DNA from: Nodularia sphaerocarpa UHCC 0038
GTDB lineage: Bacteria > Cyanobacteriota > Cyanobacteriia > Cyanobacteriales > Nostocaceae
DNA length: 64,000 nucleotides
Reading direction: 5' to 3'
NCBI RefSeq assembly: GCF_022376295.1
Contig: NZ_CP060140.1
Location: 4,902,356-4,966,355 of the forward strand
Made by a program: the position numbers and the translations under genes. Positions 26,287 to 34,989 of the stretch are shown here, piece after piece; the stretch's first letter is position 1; each line of letters opens with the position of its first letter. The notes below the pieces were generated by a model. That model was given only the letters and a program-made list of their open reading frames with translations. It was not told the DNA's origin and did not search any database.

Positions 26287-26603
26287 CTGACAGGCGCGAC
26301 TGCACAATAAATTATCTTAAGTTAGCCCCCCGCAAATTTCCCTTAATTAAACTTGGCTCTCGTATAATGATGGTAGAAGACACTGCTCTAGGGGATGGGG
26401 GAATTACTTATATAGTAAATTTTGGTAAATGCTCACCCGTCTTTCTTTCTGCACCGAAAACTGCAAGAGCCATGCAATTCCTAATTTTATCAATCATACT
26501 ATATTATCTACCTGATTCCCAAATGTCACGCCTGAAGAAGCCGGGGCGCTCTGGACACAACCCCCAGCCTCTGCGCTCAACTGTAGGATCTAAAACATCG
26601 ACT

Positions 26604-26912
26604 CTTTGACACTCCTCAGCCTAAAGGCATGAGGATTCTTGCTTCATCCGTCCTCCCTAGAAACCTGAATATAAAATATTCACATCTCCCCGTTTGGATA
26701 CGTCCACAAGCATACACGGACTGCCCGACCGCGTTTGAAACGATTTCTTGAATTTTTGCTTTACTCCCATATTTATACAAGATGGAGGATTTTTACTACC
26801 AGGGTTGGAGGCTCAGGAGTCGTCCGCTTGACCTACTTCGTTTTTTATGTGTGCGCTTTACCGCTAAAAACATAATATCACCAAAGCCGTCCTAGAAGGA
26901 CGAGGCTTTAAA
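26604..26912 (-). mobile_element. Orphan IS200/IS605-type element without transposase gene
   Basis: On the minus strand the left end is the hairpin AAAGCCTCGTCCTTCTAGGA-CGGCTTT (26884-26909), and the right end is GAATCCTCATGCCTTTAGGC-TGAGG followed by AGTGTCAA (26603-26636). The right end has the same layout (GAATC, hairpin, TCAA) as that of the TnpB element at 47269-48631. Between the ends are only ~250 bases with no intact ORF; a short frame ends ...RFKRGRAVRVCLWTYPNGEM. The piece may be the 3' part of a tnpB unit, including the region that in such elements gives the guide (omega) RNA, or a non-autonomous element. Confidence 0.6.
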
Positions 26913-27151
26913 CCCAAATTTTCGGTAAAATCTGCATAAAAGCCGTTTTAGAAAGTCAAGATAAATACATAAAATCTTGAAGATAGGACGAGGAGAATAA
27001 TTCTACTCTTGTGAAAAAAGTTTAAAGATATTAAATTACAGATGCAATGAATAAAATTTAGCTGCAATTAGTAATTACTTGGCTCATTTTTGGCGTTGCT
27101 GATTTCCAGGATAAACGACATCAACTGTAGTAATGTATATATAAAAATTCG

Positions 27152-27184
27152 AGAACCCCGGTTCCTCAAAGTCATCGGGGTTCT
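27152..27184 (-). terminator. Terminator of the secreted small-protein gene
   Basis: Read on the minus strand, AGAACCCCG and CGGGGTTCT form a 9-base-pair stem, followed by CGAATTTTTATA. It lies 34 bases beyond the stop of the gene at 27218-27577 and has the stem plus T-run of an intrinsic terminator. Confidence 0.65.
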
Positions 27185-27217
27185 AAAGCTGATAGTATTT
27201 CTAATTACTTTTAACGC

Positions 27218-27577
27218 TTACTTTTTCCCTGTCACTTTTTCCAAGAAATTCTGGACATTATCTTCTACTGAAGTTGAACTCTGGGAATTTTCAGGATTCT
27301 TCATCTTGTCAATGTCAGCATCTCCCTGAACCTCATTAAGTCCTTTGTTTGACTCTTTTTGAACCTCTTTCAGTTTCAATGGTGGAGATTTAGCCACTGC
27401 GTCAGTTTTTCGTTGAGTTTCCAGAAGTTGTGTAGTGCCTTCCTGTGGATCACTTTGATAGCTACTAATGGCAAAAGCAGGTGATGCGCTGGATAAAAAT
27501 AGCAGCGTACAGGCAGAAGCCACAATTACAAAACGCACTGGGCGTAAAATAGATAGAACAAAATCAAAAATATTCAT
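27218..27577 (-). CDS. Small exported protein, possibly low-temperature-induced type
   Basis: The 119-residue product has a signal peptide: a basic, hydrophobic N-terminus (LRPVRFVIVASACTLLFLSS) ending ASPAFA, with cleavage likely after the AFA at about residue 36. The mature part is short, hydrophilic and without cysteine: SSYQSDPQEGTTQLLETQRK then a helical stretch and a C-terminal FLEKVTGKK. This resembles small exported proteins annotated as low-temperature-induced in Nostoc, but I am not certain of the family. Periplasmic or thylakoid-lumen location is expected. It has its own terminator and probably its own promoter. Confidence 0.65.
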   Translation of the reverse strand: MNIFDFVLSILRPVRFVIVASACTLLFLSSASPAFAISSYQSDPQEGTTQLLETQRKTDAVAKSPPLKLKEVQKESNKGLNEVQGDADIDKMKNPENSQSSTSVEDNVQNFLEKVTGKK

Positions 27578-28342
27578 CTTTAATCCTCAATAACAGCTGC
27601 AACAACGCCAGATTTGCACATTCAAAGATAAATCAATCCGCTACGCGGAGTCATTAGTCTTTAGTTCTTAGTCCTTAGTCCTTAGTGCTTTCTTTATTTC
27701 TTAGACTCGGAAATAGGGAAGAATTTATTTTGGTATTTCTCCACTAAATAATCAAGTTGTAAATACCTAATTAATCATGGTGTTTTACACAAATATTCTT
27801 CAAACCAATTTCATCCTTTACAGTTTTACCTGTAAATGACTCACACTTATATCGACCTGGAGAATGAAATTAAAATGATTTATCTTTACAATTAAATCCA
27901 ACTTTAGATAGAGCAGCTAAAGATAAATTTGTTAACTGCTTGCGCCTCTGACTAAAGTTGATGCAAAAATACCTCAATGTGAAGCTGGCGACCAACCCTG
28001 ACTACAAGAATAGTCCCCTGATCGTAGTGGGAAACAAACTCAATACAGTTCAGTTAAGCCTAATAGTCAACGTCTACGTAGGTTGGGTTGTTCGCGTCAG
28101 CGTTGCAAAGCAAGGAACGTTAACGTAGTTTGCCGTAGGCGTAACCCAACAAAGTCTTGCAAATGTTGGGTTTCACTTCGTTCTACCCAACCGACAATTT
28201 TCTTAACACCAAGCCTATTGGAAACAAACTGATAGCCAAAAGCGATGCTGAATTTCGCCACCAATTTCACCTATTTGAACATTTGGGCAAACATACTACA
28301 CTTGTATTACTATCCTGTCCACAGTTTTAAGGGGTCAAAGTT
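27578..28342. repeat. Intergenic region with nested palindromic repeats
   Basis: About 765 bases without a gene. At 27632-27648 there is CCGCTACGCGG, a small palindrome, next to AGTCTTTAGTTCTTAGTCCTTAGTCCTTAG heptamers (27655-27688). At 28077-28191 two copies of GGTTGGGTT and two of its inverse AACCCAAC surround GTTCGCGTCAGCG and GTTTGCCGTAGGCGTAACCC, making a set of nested hairpins. An overlapping frame at 28245-28460 reads into the next gene and is not coding. Confidence 0.65.
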
Positions 28343-28678
28343 ATGCATACCATCGCGCGCACTCCCACCACCGAGATGGAAGTTACCAGCATCCGCCTGG
28401 AACGGGAACTCAAAGATAAACTCAAAGAAATCTCCGGTAATCAGGGATATCAAGCATTGATTAGAGATATCCTCTGGAATTATGTCCAACAAAAATCAGG
28501 TGAGTGGAAACCTCGATTTTCACGCGCCGATATTCGAGCTAGTATAGTTGCTACATCTGAGCAAGAAGAACGTTGTGTACTTACAGGTCAATTAATTCCA
28601 CCCCAACAACCGATGTTGTTAGGACTCACGAGTAATGGCGATATGGTTCCTCTAAGTGTCCAAAGTTTAGCCTCTTAG
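28343..28678 (+). CDS. Ribbon-helix-helix-type small protein
   Basis: The 111-residue product begins after a good ribosome binding site (AAGGGGTC, 10 bases ahead of the ATG). Residues about 12-50 (MEVTSIRLERELKDKLKEIS, then GYQALIRDILWNYV) have the strand-helix-helix pattern of MetJ/Arc or CopG DNA-binding proteins, with a short strand T-S-I-R-L that would fill the major groove. The C-terminal half contains a CVLTGQLIPPQQPMLLGLTSNGDMVPLS stretch that looks like a small beta domain with one cysteine. The family seems restricted to cyanobacteria. There is no toxin gene beside it. The stop is followed by an unusual hairpin with a CTTA tandem array. Confidence 0.7.
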   Translation: MHTIARTPTTEMEVTSIRLERELKDKLKEISGNQGYQALIRDILWNYVQQKSGEWKPRFSRADIRASIVATSEQEERCVLTGQLIPPQQPMLLGLTSNGDMVPLSVQSLAS

Positions 28679-29484
<806 letters not shown>

Positions 29485-31548
29485 ATGGGGGAATTATCCA
29501 AGAGCGTGCCAAGAATGAATAATTATCTATCATTGCCACTACAATACCCGGATGACCTAGAAGGGAGACAATCATACTCAGTTAAGCTGATGCAGCATCA
29601 GGAAGAATTAGTCCATCATCTGGCACGAAAAATCAACGAGATCATTGCCAATAGTTCTGTAAATGCATTAATGCTGCCAGAAATTGCTAAATTGCTAGGA
29701 GTTACCTTCAATGTGGATTGTTGCTGCTTAGTTACAGTGACTAACGAAGCTTCAGGTAATGGAACTGCTGCTAATTGGTGTTCTGATGAGTATCTGAAAA
29801 TGCCGCACCCTAGCCAGATTTTCTCGATGGAACAGTTAATGATGGACTTGCCAGTGGTGCAGTGTGCGGCTGAACCATTAACTATAGAACATATTTCTAC
29901 TATTCAAAACAGTTTGGTGGTTGGGTGTCAATATTTGCCATTACCAATTAAAGCTGTTTTGGCAATCCCGACGAGGTTGGGAGGAAAAAATAATGGCGTG
30001 ATTTGTTTGATCAAATTCCAGAGTTACGATTGGCAAGAGTCAGAAAAACAACTGCTCAAAGACATAGAATTGTCCTGTGCGATCGCCTTTTCTCAAGTCA
30101 TACAAGCCCAATTGATTGCTACTCAACATCAGTATCTACAAAAGAACAACTATCATCAACGCTTAATCACGCAATTAACTTTACTGAGCCGGACTAACTT
30201 GGAATTGAATCAAATGCTCCAGTTAGCGATCGCCTCTACTGCCGAATCACTACAGGCAGATAGGGGTTTGTTGATCTTACTCAAATACAGAGATCCACTA
30301 TTTAATAGTAAACCTAAAAAACAAATTCCCAAAGCCAAAGCTACAGTTTTTGGAGAATGGAACCGGGAAATACCCAGTTTACAGCAGATTAAACCGGATA
30401 GCTTAACTCAGACATTTTCCCTGGACGAGTGTAGTTTGTGTCAACGCGTGTTTACAGACTTTGGCAACCCAGTGATCATCAATGACTATATAAACCGACA
30501 GCAAGCCAGTACAGTTGCCCCATTGTTTAAAATAGAGGCTTTACCGACAGTGCTGTTAATGTCATTAGAGAATCAAGGCCAAGTTTTAGGATTCCTGGTG
30601 TTACAACAAGCAGTACCCCGCAATTGGCAACCAGCAGAATTAAACCTGATAGAAATGGTCTGCGCCCAACTCAGCAATGCCATCATTCAGTCACAGACAT
30701 TAAGGCAAGTACAGACTGTAGTAGAGGAACGGACGGCAAAATTAAACAGCAGTCTGGAACTCCAAGCCAAATTGCATGAAAAAACGCGGCAATATGTCGG
30801 ACAACTGCGGGAAACCAACGAACTCAAAGATGAATTTTTGAGCAACATGAGCGATCGCTTGCGCTACCCCTTGACAAATATGCTGATGTCCATTAAAAAT
30901 TTACGTTTGCCAGGAATAACAGCAGAGCGTCAAGCTAAATATTTAGATATCTTAGAGCAAGAATGTACCAAAGAAATTAACTTAATTAATGACTTACTGA
31001 CCTTACAGAAACTTGAATCTGATCACGAACCCTTGCAAGTTGAGACCATCGATTTAAATAGCAAAATTCAGGAATTAAGTACAGCTTTCCAGGAAAGGCT
31101 AGGAGATAAAGGTTTAACCATTACCGTAGATTTACCGAATAAACCCGTAATTCTACAAACAGAACGAGAAAGTTTTGACCGTATCCTGCAAGAGTTATTA
31201 AATAACGCCTATACCTATTCTGAGCATGATACTATTGTTCGCCTGCAAGCATTTCACCAAGTTGAAGCACAAATCAATCAAGTTATTATTAAGGTGACTA
31301 ATACAGGGCGTGCCATTTCCGAAGAGGAAGCCACCTATATTTTCGACAAATTCCGTCGAGGTAAAGGACGCTGGCACCCAGGGACTGGACTGGGACTAGC
31401 TTTAGTCAAATCTTTAGTGCAGCACTTAAACGGGGCGATCGCAGTTGAGAGTAGGCAAATCTCAGATTCTCCACTCAGCCAAGTAAGTTTCACCCTGACT
31501 CTGCCTCAATTTTCCCATCAAAGCCAACCATATACTCACAGTGACTGA
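29485..31548 (+). CDS. GAF-domain histidine kinase-like protein lacking the phospho-acceptor histidine
   Basis: The frame is open from a TTG at 29470; the ATG at 29485 has GGGGA nine bases ahead and is preferred, and the ATG at 29515 is also possible. The ~687-residue product has GAF-like regions at about 50-215 and 240-420, a helical linker, then a HisKA-like region and an HATPase domain (LNNAYTYS, VTNTGRAIS, GTGLGLAL). The H-box, normally NMSHELRTPL, reads NMSDRLRYPL: the phosphorylated histidine is aspartate. The two codons are part of a HIP1 octamer at 30851-30858. It overlaps the next gene by eight bases, so the two are co-translated. It may be an ATP-binding sensor or scaffold rather than a kinase. 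Confidence 0.85.
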   Translation: MGELSKSVPRMNNYLSLPLQYPDDLEGRQSYSVKLMQHQEELVHHLARKINEIIANSSVNALMLPEIAKLLGVTFNVDCCCLVTVTNEASGNGTAANWCSDEYLKMPHPSQIFSMEQLMMDLPVVQCAAEPLTIEHISTIQNSLVVGCQYLPLPIKAVLAIPTRLGGKNNGVICLIKFQSYDWQESEKQLLKDIELSCAIAFSQVIQAQLIATQHQYLQKNNYHQRLITQLTLLSRTNLELNQMLQLAIASTAESLQADRGLLILLKYRDPLFNSKPKKQIPKAKATVFGEWNREIPSLQQIKPDSLTQTFSLDECSLCQRVFTDFGNPVIINDYINRQQASTVAPLFKIEALPTVLLMSLENQGQVLGFLVLQQAVPRNWQPAELNLIEMVCAQLSNAIIQSQTLRQVQTVVEERTAKLNSSLELQAKLHEKTRQYVGQLRETNELKDEFLSNMSDRLRYPLTNMLMSIKNLRLPGITAERQAKYLDILEQECTKEINLINDLLTLQKLESDHEPLQVETIDLNSKIQELSTAFQERLGDKGLTITVDLPNKPVILQTERESFDRILQELLNNAYTYSEHDTIVRLQAFHQVEAQINQVIIKVTNTGRAISEEEATYIFDKFRRGKGRWHPGTGLGLALVKSLVQHLNGAIAVESRQISDSPLSQVSFTLTLPQFSHQSQPYTHSD

Positions 31549-32131
31549 ACAATACAACATCACAGAAAATCTTGACCTGATCGCCACCAGTGATCAGATA
31601 CAGCTAGAAAACAACTTGGCCATTGACGCAGTTAGTTTACCAGATGTAGTAGTTAAAGTTGAGAAAATAGCCGAGAGACAGAGGCAAATTAGCGCTAAAA
31701 TCCAAATTCCTCAACCCGTTGAAAGCATCTGGAAAGTCCTCACAGATTATGAAGCCTTGTCTGACTTCATTCCCAACCTAGCCAAAAGTTGCTTGTTAGA
31801 GCATCCTGACGGTGGAATTCGACTCGAACAAATCGGCTCTCAACGCCTACTCAAGTTCAACTTTTCTGCCCGTGTAGTCTTAGATTTGCAAGAATACTTT
31901 CCGCAAGAAATTATTTTCTCAATGGTAGAGGGAGATTTCAAAAGCTTTTCTGGTAGCTGGTGTTTAGAACCTTATGCTCAGGGTGAGAACAGAGGAACGA
32001 CTCTGTGTTACACCATTCAAATCTGGCCGAAACTAACAATGCCCATAACCATCATTGAACGTCGTCTCAGCAATGATCTGCGGGTAAATCTTTTAGCTAT
32101 TCACCAGCGTGTAGAGCAGTTAAGTAGCTGA
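31541..32131 (+). CDS. SRPBCC (START/cyclase-like) protein
   Basis: The 196-residue product starts at a GTG that overlaps the kinase-like gene by eight bases, which implies translational coupling. From about residue 45 it has the SRPBCC or Coq10/polyketide-cyclase pattern: AKIQIPQPVESIWKVLTDYEALSDFIPNLAKS, in which WKVLTDYE and FIPNL are the conserved start of the helix-grip fold, then LEHPDGGIRLEQIGSQRLL and the closing IERRLSNDLRVNLLAIHQRVEQL helix. The fold binds hydrophobic ligands in a central cavity. The ligand is unknown. A strong hairpin follows the stop. Confidence 0.85.
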   Translation: MTEQYNITENLDLIATSDQIQLENNLAIDAVSLPDVVVKVEKIAERQRQISAKIQIPQPVESIWKVLTDYEALSDFIPNLAKSCLLEHPDGGIRLEQIGSQRLLKFNFSARVVLDLQEYFPQEIIFSMVEGDFKSFSGSWCLEPYAQGENRGTTLCYTIQIWPKLTMPITIIERRLSNDLRVNLLAIHQRVEQLSS

Positions 32132-32145
32132 AAGCCTTAAAAATA

Positions 32146-32188
32146 ATCAGCCTTTTCTTCGTAATAAATCACAAAAGAAAAGGCTGAT
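32146..32188 (+). terminator. Strong hairpin after the SRPBCC gene
   Basis: ATCAGCCTTTTCTT (32146-32159) and AAGAAAAGGCTGAT (32175-32188) are exact reverse complements, giving a 14-base-pair stem with a 15-base loop, 14 bases after the stop codon. The poly-U tract expected of an intrinsic terminator is weak on the plus strand. It may also serve the converging tRNA. Confidence 0.65.
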
Positions 32189-32224
32189 ATGAAAAGCACA
32201 TTATTTGGTTTTATACTCTGGAAA

Positions 32225-32297
32225 TACCCCCAGGGGAATTCGAATCCCCGTCGCCTCCGTGAAAGGGAGGTGTCCTAGGCCTCTAGACGATGGGGGC
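32225..32297 (-). tRNA. trnE: tRNA-Glu (anticodon UUC)
   Basis: On the minus strand the 73-base gene runs GCCCCCATCGTCTAGAGGCC ... and ends TGGGGGTA. The acceptor stem pairs GCCCCCA with TGGGGGT. The anticodon loop CTTTCAC lies between CCTCC and GGAGG arms and gives UUC. The T-arm contains GGGGATTCGAATTCCCC. No CCA is encoded. In cyanobacteria charged tRNA-Glu also feeds tetrapyrrole synthesis through glutamyl-tRNA reductase. Confidence 0.97.
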
Positions 32298-32856
32298 GTA
32301 CGACTCAGACTTTATATAGAGTAACTAATTTCCAGATGGATGTCAATAGGTATGGCAAATTTTTTTTTGGAACGCCTAAGATAGCCGCAAGACATAGCTT
32401 CTAGTTGAATTTGTGCATCAGGCAGACAAAGCAATATAGCCTTTCCTCCTCGGCTAGGTAATATATTATTTGTGTAGCCTACGGCAAGCCGCTAACGCGT
32501 CTACATCAGTGTACATCTGTGGTCGAATAAATCTTGAGTGGGGCATATTGCAAAATGCTCCGACAACTGAGGTGGGAATCGCCATATCATCAGCAGCGAT
32601 TAATTTAGTTAAATCATGAAACCTCACCCCAACCCTCTCCTTACGAAGGAACCAGTATGTACACACAAGTCTTCTGACCCCCTCTAACTCCCCCTTGCAC
32701 TACGCCGAAGGCGCATCCCCGAAGGGGTTTAGGGGGAGAACCGGATTTTCCCCCCTTGCAAAGGGGGGATTAAGGGGGGTTTATTCAGGGTCTGGATTGC
32801 CAAGATGTGTGTACACGGGAGTTCCTTACTAAGCAGAGGCAGCAATAATCCAGCCT
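32298..32856. repeat. Repeat-rich gap upstream of tRNA-Glu
   Basis: About 560 bases without a gene. At 32471-32588 there is the repeat shared with 8323-8409. At 32646-32827 a 182-base element begins AAGGAACCAGTATGTACACA and ends TGTGTGTACACGGGAGTTCC-TT; its ends are imperfect inverted repeats. It contains GCACTACGCCGAAGGCGCAT and a CCCCCCTTGCAAAGGGGGGA palindrome. One end of this element family also occurs at 10904-10916. Confidence 0.65.
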
Positions 32857-34023
32857 TTATGCTCTGGCTGTAATAGAGTGTAAACTTTGAACAGTAGAAA
32901 TTACCTGCTGTGCTACTGTGTCCATTTCTTCAGCAGTATTAAACCGCCCAATTCCAAACCGCACCGCAGCATAAGCTAGCTTTTCAGAGTGTCCCAAAGC
33001 TTTCAATACATGAGACGGTGCTGTGCTGGTTGAGGAACAAGCCGAACCAGAAGAAACCGCCATAACTGGCTGCAAACCTAACAATAGTGCAGCACCATCC
33101 ACTCCCTCAACACTGATATTTAAATTTCCCGCTAGTCGCTGCGTGGGATGTCCATTCAGGTGAACCCCAGACAACTGCGAAAGCTGTTCCCATAATCTTT
33201 GTCTGAGTTCAGTCAGGCGTTGATTTTCCGTCTCTTGTGTTGCTAAAGCGATTTCTACAGCTTTTCCGAAACCGACAATTTGGGGCGTGTACAAAGTCCC
33301 AGAACGCATTCCTCGTTCATGTCCGCCGCCATGCTGTTGGGGTGCAATTTGGACTCTGGGGTTACGCCTACGCACGTACAAAGCCCCGATACCCTTCGGC
33401 CCGTATACTTTATGTGCAGTCAGCGACATCAAGTCAACTTTCATCGCCTGGACATCTAAGGGAATTTTACCAATAGCTTGGGCTGCATCTGTATGAAAAA
33501 TTATATTACTTTCCCGGCACATTTCCCCAATTTCTGCTAACGGCTGCAATACACCAATTTCATTATTTGCAGCCATCACCGAAACCAAAATTGTTTCTGG
33601 ACGAAAAGCTTTTTTTAACTCAGTTAAATCAATAATTCCATCTGGTTGAACTGGGAGAACAGTAATATCAAAACCCAGAGATTTTAAATAATTACAAGGA
33701 TCAAGAACTGCATTATGTTCTGTCGCCACAGTAATAATATGTTGACCTTTGGAAAAATAAGCTTCAGCTACACCTTTAATAGCTAAATTATTCGCCTCAG
33801 TTGCACCACTTGTAAATACAATTTCTTCAGGAGTAGCATTAATAGCTGCGGCTAAAATTTCTCGTGATTGTTTAACAGCCGCTTCTGCTTCCCAACCGTA
33901 AACATGACTAATACTAGATGGATTACCAAAGTGTTCTGTAAAATAGGGAATCATGGCTGCTAATACCCGTTCATCCACAGGCGTAGTAGCGTGACAATCG
34001 AGATATATAGGACGAATAGACAT
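32857..34023 (-). CDS. Cysteine desulfurase (NifS/IscS-type)
   Basis: The 388-residue product is a class I PLP-dependent cysteine desulfurase that takes sulfur from L-cysteine for iron-sulfur clusters and other thio-cofactors. The opening YLDCHATTPVDERVLAAM, the PLP-contact block ATEHNAVLDP, FHTDAAQAIGKIPLDV and the Schiff-base lysine in SLTAHKVYGPKGIGAL are clear. The catalytic cysteine lies in a long loop, SSGSACSSTSTAPSHVL, typical of IscS/NifS and distinct from the SufS group. No nif or isc genes are adjacent, so it is probably a housekeeping or accessory copy. Length is normal. Confidence 0.93.
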   Translation of the reverse strand: MSIRPIYLDCHATTPVDERVLAAMIPYFTEHFGNPSSISHVYGWEAEAAVKQSREILAAAINATPEEIVFTSGATEANNLAIKGVAEAYFSKGQHIITVATEHNAVLDPCNYLKSLGFDITVLPVQPDGIIDLTELKKAFRPETILVSVMAANNEIGVLQPLAEIGEMCRESNIIFHTDAAQAIGKIPLDVQAMKVDLMSLTAHKVYGPKGIGALYVRRRNPRVQIAPQQHGGGHERGMRSGTLYTPQIVGFGKAVEIALATQETENQRLTELRQRLWEQLSQLSGVHLNGHPTQRLAGNLNISVEGVDGAALLLGLQPVMAVSSGSACSSTSTAPSHVLKALGHSEKLAYAAVRFGIGRFNTAEEMDTVAQQVISTVQSLHSITARA

Positions 34024-34265
34024 AAATTAACTCAAAATTTGGCTGAAGTGTTTTAAAATACTTAGAACTTTATACAATTCATTTGGATAAATTGAACCAT
34101 GTTTATAACAACTGGTGAGAAGTCTAAAACTCTACTTGGATCATAACGCTTTTGGAGTTGAAATCTATCCTTACTGGAGATAGAAAAAAAATTTGTAGTT
34201 AGGGCTTGAGTGAGTATTGTAAACCCTTGTCAAAGAGCGATGAATCGCTTACTACAAACAAAAAT

Positions 34266-34763
34266 TTATTTTAAATTTATCGATGTCTCTCTACTTAATT
34301 CCTGTAATTTGTTTAATACTGCTTGTGCATGACCTTTGGTTTTGACATTCGGCCAAGTGTAAGCAATTATCCCATCAGGTGAGATGAGAAATGTTGACCG
34401 GGCTACACCCATATATTCTTTCCCCATAAATTTTTTCAAGCGCCATGCACCATAAGCTTCTATAAGATGATGTTCAGGGTCACTTAAGAGGGTGATGGAT
34501 AAGTTATGTTTATCAATAAATTTACAATGGGCTTTTTGTGCATCTGGACTGACTCCTAATATTTTTGCTCCCAAGGCGCTCAAGTCTGGAGACAAGTCTG
34601 TAAAGTCTTTGGCTTCGGTGGTACAGCCTGGAGTGTCATCTTTGGGGTAAAAGTATAATACAACCCACTGTCCGCTAAAATCACTGAGGCTGACGGGCTG
34701 ATTATTTTGGTCTGGTGTGGGGAAAATTGGCGCAGGTTGTCCAGTTTGGGGAATGTTACTCAT
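34266..34763 (-). CDS. bcp: Peroxiredoxin, BCP/PrxQ family
   Basis: The 165-residue product is a thiol peroxidase that reduces hydrogen peroxide and organic peroxides. The peroxidatic cysteine is in YPKDDTPGCTTEAKDF, with the PxxxT/C context of the BCP/PrxQ family, and LGVSPDAQKAHCKFIDKHNL and the later GVARSTFLISPDG with its arginine are typical. The resolving cysteine that PrxQ enzymes carry five residues after the first is missing (it is lysine). The other cysteine, in AHCKF, could take its place, or the enzyme works in 1-Cys fashion. Cytoplasmic. Start ATG at 34763. Confidence 0.92.
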   Translation of the reverse strand: MSNIPQTGQPAPIFPTPDQNNQPVSLSDFSGQWVVLYFYPKDDTPGCTTEAKDFTDLSPDLSALGAKILGVSPDAQKAHCKFIDKHNLSITLLSDPEHHLIEAYGAWRLKKFMGKEYMGVARSTFLISPDGIIAYTWPNVKTKGHAQAVLNKLQELSRETSINLK

Positions 34764-34989
34764 GATCGGTGTGAGATGGGGATGGTATCAAAATTTTACC
34801 TTGTCAGGACTAGATTTTTTCACGTTCGCGTAGCGTGCGCGCAGCGCATACCGCAGAGGACACAGAGAAAGAGACGCATCTTTTGATCTCGTGTCAAACT
34901 ATTTATATCTTGACTTTTATATCTTGACTTTGCGTCTTTGCGCCTTTGCGTGAGCCTTTCATACCAAATTAAACCTCGCCAATATTAAA

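Larger units (their letters stand above)
26287..27217. other. Long intergenic region holding an orphan IS605-like element
   Basis: About 930 bases lie between the kinase start and the next stop codon. The middle (26604-26912) is the element described separately. Bases 26287-26600 include a plus-strand reading frame that overlaps the kinase start and has no family signature. Bases 26913-27150 are AT-rich with no recognised feature apart from the terminator of the following gene. Confidence 0.5.

Noticed and set aside
26193..26609. 138-codon plus-strand frame over the kinase start and following gap
   Set aside because: It overlaps the well-supported kinase N-terminus, has no family signature and ends in the IS605-like right end.
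28245..28460. 71-codon frame overlapping the ribbon-helix-helix gene
   Set aside because: Different frame from the RHH protein, no ribosome binding site, and the overlapping RHH gene has both a good site and a recognisable fold.
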